43,056 bases of DNA from an uncultured Lachnospiraceae bacterium (GCA_947176965.1 CAMWSU010000016.1:1-43056); one strand, 5' to 3'. Counted from the stretch's first letter, positions 32,601 through 40,987 are shown. Notes: a model not told the origin generated them from the sequence alone. Made by a program: numbers and translations.

Positions 32601-33467
32601 TTAGTCCAGCTCTACCAGTTCATACTCTCTTGTTCCCACGCCAAGCTTTGCCGCTGTCTCCACCGTATGGATGCCGTTTCGCGACTCCATCCGTTTGATC
32701 AGATGCTTTTTTCCCTCGTCGTCGGACGCATAGACCAGATCGACGCACGCCTGATCTAATGCGACAGGATCCAAGGAAGCGAGCATACCGATGTCCGCCA
32801 TTTTGGGATCTTCTGCGACCGCACAGCAGTCACAGTCCACGGACAGATTTTTCATCACGTTAATGTAGGCGATCTTTCCCTTAAAGCGCGTGACGATCGT
32901 CTGCGCTGCATCCGCCATCGACTCTAAAAAAGAATCATGATCGGAAGACCACAGCTTCGCCGCATTTCCCGCACCGTGAATGTGCGCTTTGCCGTGGGAA
33001 GACGCGATTCCGATGGAAATATTCTTGAGTGCGCCGCCGAAGCCCCCCATCGGATGGCCCTTAAAATGGGATAATACAAGCAGGGAGTCATAGTTTGCCA
33101 GACTTGCGCCGACATAATTTTCCTTAAGTTGAACACCGTTCAATACTGGAAGCGCCATCTCGCCGTCCGCATCCATAATGTCCACGGGCGCGATCTTCGT
33201 CCAGCCGTGCAGCTCCATCGTTTTCCGATGCGCCTCAGTCGTGTTGCGCTCTCCCTCATAGGCGGTGTTGCATTCCACGATTGTACCGTTTACCTCATCC
33301 ACCATCGGCTTCCAAAATTCGGGACGGATAAAATTCTGATTCCCGACCTCGCCGGAATGAACCTTGACCGCCACCTTTCCCGTAAGCGTGACGCCGAGCG
33401 CCCGATACAGCGCGATCACGCTCTGCGGATCCATATTTTTTGTCATATACACTTTTGCCTGATTCAT
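32601..33467 (-). CDS. DUF362-domain protein
   Basis: 288 residues. The DUF362 pattern is seen in KVAVKVHSGEVGN near the start, VLSHFKGHPMGGFGGALKNISIG in the middle and ASLDPVALDQACVDLVY near the end. Many relatives carry a 4Fe-4S ferredoxin domain; it is missing here, but a Cys cluster DCDCCAV remains (about residue 210). The biochemical role of the family is not known. The ribosome site GTAGGAGGTTATC precedes ATG 33467. First of a possible three-gene unit. Confidence 0.85.
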   Translation of the reverse strand: MNQAKVYMTKNMDPQSVIALYRALGVTLTGKVAVKVHSGEVGNQNFIRPEFWKPMVDEVNGTIVECNTAYEGERNTTEAHRKTMELHGWTKIAPVDIMDADGEMALPVLNGVQLKENYVGASLANYDSLLVLSHFKGHPMGGFGGALKNISIGIASSHGKAHIHGAGNAAKLWSSDHDSFLESMADAAQTIVTRFKGKIAYINVMKNLSVDCDCCAVAEDPKMADIGMLASLDPVALDQACVDLVYASDDEGKKHLIKRMESRNGIHTVETAAKLGVGTREYELVELD

Positions 33468-33574
33468 TTTGATAACCTCCTACATCTCTCCTAGATTTCC
33501 TTTTCTACATTTCAAGATCGTCTGCGTCCCGTCAACGAACGTTTCCGGGATAGCACATGCTCCCGCCTTTTTCC

Positions 33575-34678
33575 TCATGGGTCATAATCCGCCCACGGCT
33601 CCGGACGTTCCCCGCCGTCATGCCGATCGATCTTATCGCGGATCTCCTGCATCTCATAATCAAGCGTGCCGATGGAATCGGCGCAGCGCTTGAGCTGCTC
33701 CATGATCTCATCCGCATTCTCCACATCTTTTTTGTATTTCAGCTTATGCTCTAAACTTGCCCAAAAATCCATGGCGATCGTACGGAACTGCAATTCCACC
33801 TTCATATACTTTTTTTCTTCTGATAAAAAAATAGGTACGCTCAAGATCAAATGCAGACTGCGGTATCCGTTCAGTTTCGGATGTTTGATATAGTCCTTCG
33901 CTTTCACAAGCGTAATATCATCCTGCTTGGCAATCAGTTCCGCCAGACGGTAAATATCGTCGGGAAACGAGCAGATGACCCGGATACCCGCCACATCTGC
34001 CAAATGCTCGGTAATATTTTCCAGCGAAAGCGCATACCCTTTCTTTCTCAGCTTTCCGTAGATGCTCTCCGGACTCTTCAGCCTGCTCTTGATCGCCTCA
34101 AACGGATTCCGGTTGTATTCCTGCGAAAATTCTTCATTCAGCACCTTCAGCTTTGTCTCCACCTCCATGATGGCGCATCGGTACTGCATCATCAGGTGAT
34201 TGAACGCCTCCGCCTCCTTTAGCTTTTCCGCCTGATACTCAATGATCTCCGTTTGCTTCTTTAATGTCTCAGTCTGACTTTCCACTTTCTGCTCCAGCTC
34301 TTTTTTGCACCGGAACAGCTCCACCGTATTTCTTACTCGTCTCCGGACGATCGAATCGTCGAAGGGTTTATGGATAAAATCCGAAACACCCAGTTCAAAA
34401 CAGTGGTTTTCAACCTCGGAAGCTTCCTCACTGGTGATGACAAGCACCGGAATCTTTCCCATCCATCCGTTCTGCCTCATCTGCTCCATAACGGCAAATC
34501 CATCCATATTCGGCATCTGCAGATCCAGGATCAGAGCCGCCATATCCTCAAAATTCTTTAGTTTTTGTACTGCCTGTTCTCCGTCCGACGCCGTTTCAAC
34601 CGCATACTCAGCCTCTAACATACGGCATAGTAACTCGCGGTTGATCTCCACATCATCGGCAATCAGTATCCTCTGCAT
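33575..34678 (-). CDS. Response regulator fused to (p)ppGpp synthetase (REC-RelA/SpoT)
   Basis: 367 residues. Residues 1-120 are a complete receiver: Asp8/Asp9, phospho-site Asp52 (LILDLQMPNMDG), Thr82, Lys104. A helical linker, probably a coiled coil, covers about 117-165. Residues 165-335 are a RelQ-like small alarmone synthetase: YRCAIMEVETKL, RLKSPESIYGKL (Arg199, Lys201), DVAGIRV (Asp228, Arg233), NGYRSLH (Tyr272, His276), VELQFRT (Glu295, Gln297, Arg299) and DFWASLEHK. No HD hydrolase or ACT/TGS domain. So phosphorylation probably controls alarmone synthesis directly. No kinase is adjacent. Ribosome site AGAGGAAGAAG; monocistronic, from an extended -10 promoter. Confidence 0.93.
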   Translation of the reverse strand: MQRILIADDVEINRELLCRMLEAEYAVETASDGEQAVQKLKNFEDMAALILDLQMPNMDGFAVMEQMRQNGWMGKIPVLVITSEEASEVENHCFELGVSDFIHKPFDDSIVRRRVRNTVELFRCKKELEQKVESQTETLKKQTEIIEYQAEKLKEAEAFNHLMMQYRCAIMEVETKLKVLNEEFSQEYNRNPFEAIKSRLKSPESIYGKLRKKGYALSLENITEHLADVAGIRVICSFPDDIYRLAELIAKQDDITLVKAKDYIKHPKLNGYRSLHLILSVPIFLSEEKKYMKVELQFRTIAMDFWASLEHKLKYKKDVENADEIMEQLKRCADSIGTLDYEMQEIRDKIDRHDGGERPEPWADYDP

Positions 34679-34772
34679 GTCTTCTTCCTCTCGGGTTCAG
34701 GTTGTGCCATTCGGTTTTGCAAATGACAGGCACGTAATGCGACAGCGCACAACGGCTGCATTTCTGTATGTC

Positions 34773-34781
34773 ATTATAGCA
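34773..34781 (-). promoter_or_regulatory. Extended -10 promoter of the REC-synthetase gene
   Basis: Minus strand TGCTATAAT (34781-34773) without a good -35, giving a leader of about 90 nt before ATG 34678. Confidence 0.55.
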
Positions 34782-34911
34782 TATCCGCCGCTGTGATTCT
34801 ACTCGATTCGTTCCTTTTTACGGTCATGCTGCGACCATTGGAAGCAGCTCATCCGCCAATGTTCGTGCCATCCATTCGCACTTCAGTACTCCGACGATTG
34901 ATTGACACAGA

Positions 34912-34941
34912 TTGACTCTATAACAAAATTCATGCTAAAAT
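34912..34941 (+). promoter_or_regulatory. Promoter of the GNAT gene
   Basis: TTGACT (34912-34917), an 18-nt spacer and TAAAAT (34936-34941), 34 bp before ATG 34976. Confidence 0.6.
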
Positions 34942-34975
34942 TAAAAAACAAAAACGAAATTCTTGGAGGTACGAT

Positions 34976-35500
34976 ATGCTGCAGCTAGTGAAAAGATGCC
35001 CCGGATATGTTGCAGGTTATAAAGCATATTGTCAGGAGGCTTTCGACAATAATGTTATTTATTTTATGCCGACGAATCCCCTTGACATTGACGATAATTG
35101 GTTTCTTCGCACGAAAGCATGGTATGATAAAAAAGAAAGCGGGTTAATCGAGGGCCAGTCGGCAAGCTTCCACTATTGGGCTGTGGACGATGATAAGTTT
35201 GTAGGTGAGTTTCAACTGCGGACAGAATTCACAGAGCAGGTAATGACCGGAATCGGAAGTATCGGTTATGCTGTAAGAGTCTCTGAATGGGGTAAAGGAT
35301 ACGGAACAGAAATACTCAGACAGGGATTGCAGATTGCCATGGAGCACAATATGGAAAAAGTGTTGCTGAATATCAACGAAAATAATGCTGCATCCATCCG
35401 TGTATGCGAAAAACTCGGCGGAAAACTCTTGGATAAAATAGAAGCCTATAATAAAGACGAAGGTCATCATCTTATGAGAAGATATTGGATTTATTTATGA
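34976..35500 (+). CDS. GNAT-family N-acetyltransferase
   Basis: 174-residue acetyltransferase. Acetyl-CoA motif A is seen in IGYAVRVSEWGKGYGTEILRQGL (about 100-122) and motif B in NINENNAASIRVCEKLGGKL. The N-terminal part (GYVAGYKAYCQEAFDNN ... IYFMPTNPLDI) resembles the uncharacterised GNATs common in Firmicutes; substrate unknown. The ribosome site TTGGAGGTACGAT precedes ATG 34976. Single gene converging with psd, their stops only 1 nt apart, with no clear terminator. Confidence 0.87.
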   Translation: MLQLVKRCPGYVAGYKAYCQEAFDNNVIYFMPTNPLDIDDNWFLRTKAWYDKKESGLIEGQSASFHYWAVDDDKFVGEFQLRTEFTEQVMTGIGSIGYAVRVSEWGKGYGTEILRQGLQIAMEHNMEKVLLNINENNAASIRVCEKLGGKLLDKIEAYNKDEGHHLMRRYWIYL

Positions 35501-35501
35501 T

Positions 35502-36431
35502 TCAGCCCCCAGGTGAAAAGAAACAATCCGGTTTTCCGCTGCATTTTGCGATACACTCTCCCATATGCACCCTGACTTCTCCCGCCGCGTTTTTCTCCCG
35601 CGCTTCTTTCATGGAAACCCGTACCGCGTCTTTTTGAAACAAAAGAATAATGGTCGAGCCGCCAAACTCAAAATATCCCTTTTCCTCTCCGCTTTGAACA
35701 CTGTTCAATTTTGCATCCATCCGGTCATGGTTCTTTATTTTTCCCACCAACAGCGCGCCGATCTCCATCTGCACCATCGTTCCGAATCGTTCTGTCCGTA
35801 TCACCTGATACTCCCTGCTGTTCTGCGCAAAAACCGGGATTCCCCGCAGCGCGATCGGCCTGACACAGTGCAGCTTCCCGTCTATCTTTTTCTCAAAAAG
35901 AATCTGCCCGTCCGCCGCATAACAGTAACGATGATAATCCGCAGGCGTCAGACGGAAGATCAGCGCCTCCCCGTCCCGAAATTGTTCTGCAAGCTTTGCA
36001 TCGCCCAGCAGATCCCGCAGTGAAAATCTTGTCGCCTTGATCATCAATACGGTGGTTCTGCGTATCCTGACAGCACTCAGCCAACCGTCGCACGGACTGC
36101 ATAAATATCCATCCTCTTTCCCGGAGTCGTCCGTTGTTCTTTTTCTCGTAAAAAAATCATTGAAGGAAGCGAAGCCTCTCTGCGGAATCTCCACTCCCTT
36201 CATGTCAATATCATGCTTCCGGATATAATACGGCACCAGCCATTTTGAGGCACTCGACGAAAGATAACGTCCCGCCGCTTCGGACACTTTCGGCTGTATC
36301 AGCAGTTTCAGCAGCATCCTTCCGGGTGCAGTCCGATACAAAAAACGCAGCGCGAGCGTATCGCCCGCCGCCGCATTGTTCAAAGCTGCCCCCGGTTTCC
36401 CCAATTCATTATGTGAATTTTTCTTTCTCAT
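35502..36431 (-). CDS. psd: Phosphatidylserine decarboxylase
   Basis: Makes phosphatidylethanolamine from phosphatidylserine; membrane-associated, pyruvoyl enzyme of 309 residues. Self-cleavage site FGGST, with Ser259 becoming the pyruvoyl group; catalytic surroundings CSPCDGWLSAV, RLTPADYHRYCYA and GALLVGKI are present. It begins with an ATGA overlap with pssA, so production is coupled. Last gene of a four-gene lipid operon. The C-terminal tail (CIAKCSGKPDCFFSPGG) is Cys-containing and slightly longer than the core. Confidence 0.95.
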   Translation of the reverse strand: MRKKNSHNELGKPGAALNNAAAGDTLALRFLYRTAPGRMLLKLLIQPKVSEAAGRYLSSSASKWLVPYYIRKHDIDMKGVEIPQRGFASFNDFFTRKRTTDDSGKEDGYLCSPCDGWLSAVRIRRTTVLMIKATRFSLRDLLGDAKLAEQFRDGEALIFRLTPADYHRYCYAADGQILFEKKIDGKLHCVRPIALRGIPVFAQNSREYQVIRTERFGTMVQMEIGALLVGKIKNHDRMDAKLNSVQSGEEKGYFEFGGSTIILLFQKDAVRVSMKEAREKNAAGEVRVHMGECIAKCSGKPDCFFSPGG

Positions 36432-37066
36432 ACAATATCACCACCCATAAATAGTAACAGCCCGATCCCCTCTATGATACCGAGAAGGATCAGCCCTATT
36501 TTTCCAACGATCCCCGGCTTTTTGATCTCGATCGGCATGAGATAAGCGAATCCCATCACGATCAGGAGAATCGGAAAGCAGATCCTGTTTCTGCATATAT
36601 GCTCTTTATATAGTAAAAAGACCAACGGCAGCATCACGGCGATGACCGTTACTGGAACGCCCAGATAACTTTTTCTTTTCTCCTGCGTCTGCTTCTGCCG
36701 CTCCTCCTCGAGTACATTAAAATATGCCAGTCTGATCAGCGCGCACAGAACAAACGCGGCAGCAACGACCCCGATCCATGCCTGTTCCTCCGCAATCCGA
36801 TAAACAAACACCCCCGGCAGCACGCCAAAGCTGATCAGATCGCTGAGTGAATCAATCTGAATCCCAAACCGCTTTTCCCTTTCATCGCGGACTTTTGTTG
36901 CCGCCACCATTCCGTCAAACATATCGCAGACGGCGGCGATCATCAGACATAATACCGCGTCCCCATAATTCCCGCACATCACCTTCAGGATACCAAGAAA
37001 CGCTGACAGCATGCCGCCGTATGTAAGTATGACCGTATAATTATAATATCCAAGTAATCTTTTCAT
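36428..37066 (-). CDS. pssA: Phosphatidylserine synthase (CDP-alcohol phosphatidyltransferase)
   Basis: Joins CDP-diacylglycerol and serine to give phosphatidylserine, the substrate of Psd. 212 residues with about six membrane helices. The family motif D-x2-D-G-x2-A ... G-x3-D-x3-D is visible at Asp48, Asp51, Gly68, Asp72 and Asp76; the Arg that usually follows Ala is Ala-Thr here. The spacing between the two halves is at the long end, as usual for PssA. Ribosome site GGGAGATCG; 88 bp after the VTT gene. Confidence 0.93.
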   Translation of the reverse strand: MKRLLGYYNYTVILTYGGMLSAFLGILKVMCGNYGDAVLCLMIAAVCDMFDGMVAATKVRDEREKRFGIQIDSLSDLISFGVLPGVFVYRIAEEQAWIGVVAAAFVLCALIRLAYFNVLEEERQKQTQEKRKSYLGVPVTVIAVMLPLVFLLYKEHICRNRICFPILLIVMGFAYLMPIEIKKPGIVGKIGLILLGIIEGIGLLLFMGGDIV

Positions 37067-37154
37067 GTCGATCTCCCATTTTTACGCAGCCTGCGGGTTT
37101 TTGCGAACAAATCCCACAATCTGACCCATCTGCATCTGCGCCTGCTATCATATT

Positions 37155-37853
37155 CTATCGTATCAATCCGAAGCCGATGCTATATGCCAAAATACACCAT
37201 GGTTTTCCTAAAATAATAATCCAAATGAATGTTTTACTCTTCATACTCATTAGACCCGAGAAGTAGCACAAAAAGTCGTCGGGAAACAGCGGAAGTAATG
37301 TCGCGATAAACAAAAACCAACCATAGGATCTGCTTTTTTTCACCACTCCGCTCCACTTCTCATATTGCTTTTGGGGGAACATCGAAAGCACAATGCTTTT
37401 CCCATATTTTTTTGCAAGATAATACGCAATGATCGATCCGAGGCTGATTCCGATATAATTGCACCAAAACCCCGTCAAAGTTCCAAAAGCGACCGCACCC
37501 GCAGCGCATCCCAAATAGCCCGGAAGTACCGGAACCACCACCTGTAACGCCTGAAATAACGTCAGCATGAGCGGCGCGGCAATCCCGAATCGCTTCATAT
37601 AAAGCTGCAGCGACTCCACAGAATCGATCCGCTGATTAAAGAAAAGTTTTAGCAAAAGCAAAAGGATGAGAACAAATCCGATGATCACCAAAATTTTTAC
37701 TTTCTTCACCCAGCCGTTTTTCGCGTCATGCGCTTCTGCTTTTTCCTCTGCGACAATTTCCCCATTTCGTGGGTTCATTATCTTCTCCGCGCTGCCCTCT
37801 TCCTGAAACTCTATTTTCTTTTCCACGCCGCTTTCTTCATTCTGCGGATTCAT
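37155..37853 (-). CDS. TVP38/TMEM64 (VTT-domain) membrane protein
   Basis: 232 residues. The VTT/SNARE-associated domain, with five or six helices (about 45-230), shows VVVPVLPGYLGCAAGAVAFGTLTG and the C-terminal LPLFPDDFLCYFSGL. Related DedA and VTT proteins act as lipid flippases or scramblases, consistent with its place in a phospholipid operon. The N-terminus consists of imperfect ~13-residue acidic repeats (VEKKIEFQEEGS, AEKIMNPRNGEI, VAEEKAEAHDAK). I prefer ATG 37853 (GGAGAAGAAA upstream) to ATG 37895, which has no ribosome site. Overlaps the PAP2 gene by 17 nt. Confidence 0.87.
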   Translation of the reverse strand: MNPQNEESGVEKKIEFQEEGSAEKIMNPRNGEIVAEEKAEAHDAKNGWVKKVKILVIIGFVLILLLLLKLFFNQRIDSVESLQLYMKRFGIAAPLMLTLFQALQVVVPVLPGYLGCAAGAVAFGTLTGFWCNYIGISLGSIIAYYLAKKYGKSIVLSMFPQKQYEKWSGVVKKSRSYGWFLFIATLLPLFPDDFLCYFSGLMSMKSKTFIWIIILGKPWCILAYSIGFGLIR

Positions 37854-38544
37854 TTTCTTCTCCACACCGCGCCCCTCTTGCTGCAATCCTTCCATACAGC
37901 GCCGTTACTCTGTCGCCGTACCATTTGGAAAAACCACTCTTTTTCGACAAAAAATAACTTCCTTCCGCCAGCAGCACACCCGCTACCCCGTCCACGATCA
38001 CGTGCTGCTTCGTCGTCAGGGTGGATACACAGATACTGAGTGCGATCAGCACGGATGCTGCCCGATACCATTTCGGTATCTTTTCATTTCCGCGCACCGC
38101 GATCACACAAAGCCAGCTCGTCAGACAATGAATCGACGGAAAGAGATTATCCGCCGCATCGACCTCATACAGCAGGCGCATCAATTCTTCCCATAGGGAA
38201 TGCCCTTCTATGATCGGTCTGACATTCGTTGTCGGAAATGCCAAAAAACAGACCAGACACACGAGCTTCGCCAAAATGTCCGCGCCCATAAAGCGAAACG
38301 CTTCTTCCCGTTCACGCCTGCAGCCGATCGCATAATTCACGATCCAAAACAGATAACAGCCCCAATAAATGAGAATGGTCCACGGAAGAAACGGGATCTT
38401 CTCTTCCACCCTGTTCGTCAGGTCATAGTGAAACCACTCCGCTGTCAGCACTCTTGCGCCGTAATAGACAATCCCGTTTACGCCAAGCGTGAGAATGACT
38501 GCGATCCACATGACCGGCGGCACGATATGATTCTTTTTTTGCAT
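37837..38544 (-). CDS. PAP2-superfamily membrane phosphatase
   Basis: 235 residues with about six helices. PAP2 signatures: K-x6-RP variant (FPTTNVRP near 103-110), PSIHC with His139, and S-x6-HxxxD variant (STLTTKQHVIVD, His181, Asp185). It resembles the inositolphosphotransferase branch of the family as much as simple phosphatidate phosphatases. First gene of the PAP2-VTT-pssA-psd operon; strong ribosome site AAGGAGACGG before ATG 38544. A Pho-like repeat box lies upstream, which would suit phosphate control. Confidence 0.87.
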   Translation of the reverse strand: MQKKNHIVPPVMWIAVILTLGVNGIVYYGARVLTAEWFHYDLTNRVEEKIPFLPWTILIYWGCYLFWIVNYAIGCRREREEAFRFMGADILAKLVCLVCFLAFPTTNVRPIIEGHSLWEELMRLLYEVDAADNLFPSIHCLTSWLCVIAVRGNEKIPKWYRAASVLIALSICVSTLTTKQHVIVDGVAGVLLAEGSYFLSKKSGFSKWYGDRVTALYGRIAARGARCGEENESAE

Positions 38545-38620
38545 GTCCGTCTCCTTAGTTCGTCTTCTGCCATTCCTCTACCCTATTGCGATCGGATAGG
38601 TATATCCTACCCGCCGCAGG

Positions 38621-38666
38621 TTAAGAAAGCAGTAAAGAAAAATGTAAAGAAAGCGTTAAGATTAAA
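38621..38666 (-). promoter_or_regulatory. Direct-repeat (Pho-box-like) regulator site before the lipid operon
   Basis: Plus-strand TTAAGAAAGCA, GTAAAGAAAAAT, GTAAAGAAAGC, GTTAAGATTA: four repeats of 11-12 bp, one helical turn each. On the coding strand this reads CTTTAC/CTTAAC repeats, the pattern of OmpR/PhoB-class regulators. The surrounding 301 bp between aspS and PAP2 hold no gene; a TATATAAT lies at about 38689 and an AAAGAAT-GATTA-ATTCTTT palindrome near 38723-38742. Confidence 0.5.
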
Positions 38667-38845
38667 CCCGTGCTGACACGCTTATTATATACCAAACAGT
38701 TTAATATTTCTCTAAGAAACATGAAAGAATGATTAATTCTTTATTAGATTCTTCTTAATCTTCCTCTTTCGGGCCGTCCGCTACTGTGTCCATCATATAA
38801 GAACGCAGCAGAACATGCAATAGAATTATCTTACATTTTCGTAAG

Positions 38846-40690
38846 TTATGCCCTTTCAACACATTTGATGTGAACCTCCCTAAGCTGCTTTTCGTCCACA
38901 GTGGCAGGCGCGCCCATCATCACATCCTGCGCATGCTTATTCATCGGAAACGGGATTACTTCACGAATGCTTTCTTCACCGGAGATCAGCATGATCATGC
39001 GCTCTATTCCGGGTGCAATGCCCGCATGCGGCGGCGCGCCGTAGCAAAAGGCATGATACATGGCCGGGAACTTTGCTTTTACGTCTTCCTCTCCCAGTCC
39101 GACCTTTTCAAACATTTTGATCATCAACTCAGGGTCATGATTGCGAACCGCACCGGACGACAGCTCCACACCGTTACATACAAGATCATATTGATAGGCG
39201 AGAATCGCAAGCGGATCCATTGTGTCGATTTCTTCCGCATTCGCGCGGCATGCCGTATTCATGCTGTATGCCACATCCATGTGGCATGCCACATTCTGTG
39301 GCATGGAAAAGGGATTATGGCAAAATTCCAGCACGCCCGATTCCTCCCCGATCTCATACATCGGGAAATCCACGATCCAGCAAAATTCATAGCAGTCCTT
39401 CTTTTTGTACGCATCAAAGCGGTTTCCGACCGCTCTGCGGATGACGCCCGCCGTCTTTTGGGCGGTCTTTCGCTCTCCGGCGCAGAGCATTACCAGATCG
39501 CCGTTTTTTAAGGAAAGCTGACGGATCACCGCTTCTTTCTTCTCTTTTACAAATTTCGCAATCCCGCCGACCGGCTCCCCGTTCTCGTCCAGACGGAACC
39601 AATAGGCTTTCTGCCCGCTTATCACCTCTACTTCAGCACAGATCTCGTCAATCTGCTTTCTTGTTCCGGTGAAGCCGCCCGCCACAACCGCCTTAATGCA
39701 TGTTCCTGCTAATCCGCTGTCTTCTGCCGGTTTGTCACTTGCCCCTGCGAACGGCGCGAAGCCGCAGTCCGCTAACACCTCCGTGGCGTCCTGCACGATG
39801 AGATTGATCCGCAGATCCGGTTTATCCGAACCGTAACGCTCCATCGCTTCCGCATAGGGTATCCGCACAAAGGGCGGCTTCGATACCTCGGAATAAATAC
39901 CGTATTCTGCAAAGACCGGCGGCAATATCTCCTCTATGACCGCAAAGACATCCTCCTGCGAAGCGAACGCCATCTCCATATCCAATTGATAAAATTCTCC
40001 CGGAGAGCGGTCCGCCCTTGCATCCTCATCCCGAAAACAAGGTGCGATCTGAAAATAGCGGTCAAAGCCCGACGCCATCAAAAGCTGTTTGAACTGCTGT
40101 GGCGCCTGCGGCAGCGCATAAAACTTGCCCGGATGATTTCTCGCCGGAACCAGATAGTCCCTCGCTCCCTCGGGGGAGGAACAGGTCAGGATCGGCGTTG
40201 TGATCTCCATGAAATCATGCGCGATCATCTCTTCACGAAGTTTTGCTATGACCTTGCTCCTTAAAATCATTTTTTCCTTTACCTCAGGATTTCTTAAATC
40301 CAAATAACGGTATTTCAGGCGTACATTTTCATCGGCCTCCTTGGAGCGCCTGATCGTAAACGGTAATTCCTGAAAACGACACTTTCCAAGCAGCGTGATC
40401 TTACTCGGAACCACCTCGATCTCCCCTGTCGCTGTCTCCAAATTTTTCGCGCTTCTTTCGCGCACAACACCGATCACCTCTATCGTCGATTCATAATGGA
40501 TGCCGCTCACCTGCTCCATCATCTCTACGGTCTCCACAACGATCTGCGTTGTACCGTAAAAATCCCGCAGGATCAGAAAGCCTAAATTTTTGCTGACCTT
40601 TCTTAAGTTTTCATACCATCCGACGAGTTTTACCTCCTGCCCTGCGTGCTCCAGTCGAAGCTGCCCGCAATGATGTGTTCTTCCCTGCAT
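38846..40690 (-). CDS. aspS: Aspartyl-tRNA synthetase
   Basis: Charges tRNA-Asp; 614 residues, bacterial type. N-terminal OB-fold anticodon domain (GWYENLRKVSKNLGFLILRD), class II core with motif 2 (FRDEDARADRSPGEFYQLD) and motif 3 (GIAPGIERMIMLI), and the inserted GAD domain (about 300-430). About 20 residues longer than usual because of three tandem hexapeptides (residues 467-484). Start is ATG 40690, with GAGGAGGAAAAAAG; the frame is open 240 nt further up but crosses the leader hairpins and has no ribosome site. Preceded by a ~395-nt leader with an Asp-codon leader peptide and terminator. Confidence 0.96.
   Translation of the reverse strand: MQGRTHHCGQLRLEHAGQEVKLVGWYENLRKVSKNLGFLILRDFYGTTQIVVETVEMMEQVSGIHYESTIEVIGVVRERSAKNLETATGEIEVVPSKITLLGKCRFQELPFTIRRSKEADENVRLKYRYLDLRNPEVKEKMILRSKVIAKLREEMIAHDFMEITTPILTCSSPEGARDYLVPARNHPGKFYALPQAPQQFKQLLMASGFDRYFQIAPCFRDEDARADRSPGEFYQLDMEMAFASQEDVFAVIEEILPPVFAEYGIYSEVSKPPFVRIPYAEAMERYGSDKPDLRINLIVQDATEVLADCGFAPFAGASDKPAEDSGLAGTCIKAVVAGGFTGTRKQIDEICAEVEVISGQKAYWFRLDENGEPVGGIAKFVKEKKEAVIRQLSLKNGDLVMLCAGERKTAQKTAGVIRRAVGNRFDAYKKKDCYEFCWIVDFPMYEIGEESGVLEFCHNPFSMPQNVACHMDVAYSMNTACRANAEEIDTMDPLAILAYQYDLVCNGVELSSGAVRNHDPELMIKMFEKVGLGEEDVKAKFPAMYHAFCYGAPPHAGIAPGIERMIMLISGEESIREVIPFPMNKHAQDVMMGAPATVDEKQLREVHIKCVERA
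39239..39292 (-). repeat. Three 18-bp tandem repeats inside aspS
   Basis: In-frame units encode VACHMD, VAYSMN and TACRAN, just after the catalytic-core FCHNPFSMPQN and before AEEIDTMDPLA. They add an extra loop not expected in the family. Confidence 0.85.
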
Positions 40691-40733
40691 CTTTTTTCCT
40701 CCTCTGCTTTTCTTTATTTTGTCACAGGAAACA

Positions 40734-40803
40734 AAAGAGTGCTTCGCACTCTTTCGGAGTTTCGCTAACGCGAAACTCCTGAGATCAATAAATTTCCTAT
40801 AAG
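40734..40803 (+). repeat. Double-hairpin interspersed repeat, family A copy 2
   Basis: 70 bp: AAAGAGTGC-TTC-GCACTCTTT, then GGAGTTTCGC-TAAC-GCGAAACTCC, then a tail ending AATTTCCTATAAG. Ungapped match to 20516-20585 with all six stem differences compensated. Here it lies antisense to aspS, in its leader, after the terminator. Confidence 0.8.
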
Positions 40804-40806
40804 ATG

Positions 40807-40936
40807 AAAAAAGACCACATCGGGAAATGTACTTTTTCAAGTTCCTTTTACCCAATGTGGTCTTTCTTTTCAGTTCCACATAGGTACAACACGATAAGCG
40901 CTTGTACCTATGAGTGATCTCATGATACAAGCGCTA
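40807..40936 (-). promoter_or_regulatory. aspS attenuator: alternative hairpins and terminator
   Basis: Minus strand order: segment 1 AGCGCTTGTA (40935-40926), segment 2 CATAGGTACAAGCGCT (40912-40897), segment 3 TTGTACCTATGTGG (40889-40876), segment 4 AAAGACCACATTGGG (40865-40851), segment 5 CCCGATGTGGTCTTT (40824-40810), then TTTTTT. 1:2 pairs over 10 bp and 2:3 over 11 bp, sharing TACAA, so they exclude each other. 3:4 can pair through ATGTGG/CCACAT, competing with the 4:5 terminator. Confidence 0.75.
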
Positions 40937-40987
40937 CCGATCGTCGTCCCTATTCAAGTTCAAAAATGAATACGTCCAATATCTCAT
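40934..40987 (-). CDS. aspS leader peptide with Asp-Asp-Asp
   Basis: MRYWTYSFLNLNRDDDR, 17 residues from ATG 40987 with AAGAGGG 5 nt upstream; an in-frame ATG at 41017 would give 27 residues (GGAAG upstream). Codons GAC-GAC-GAT lie just before CGG-TAG, and the stop overlaps segment 1 of the attenuator. A ribosome waiting for Asp-tRNA at the first Asp codon would leave segment 1 free; one sitting at the stop would cover it. This is the expected architecture of a peptide sensing aspartyl-tRNA charging, upstream of the gene for that synthetase. It is too short for database-based calling, and expression is unproven. Confidence 0.65.
   Translation of the reverse strand: MRYWTYSFLNLNRDDDR

Noticed and set aside
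40691-40930. 80-residue N-terminal extension of AspRS
   Set aside because: It would be translated through the attenuator terminator and double hairpin, has no family similarity, and ATG 40690 has an excellent ribosome site.
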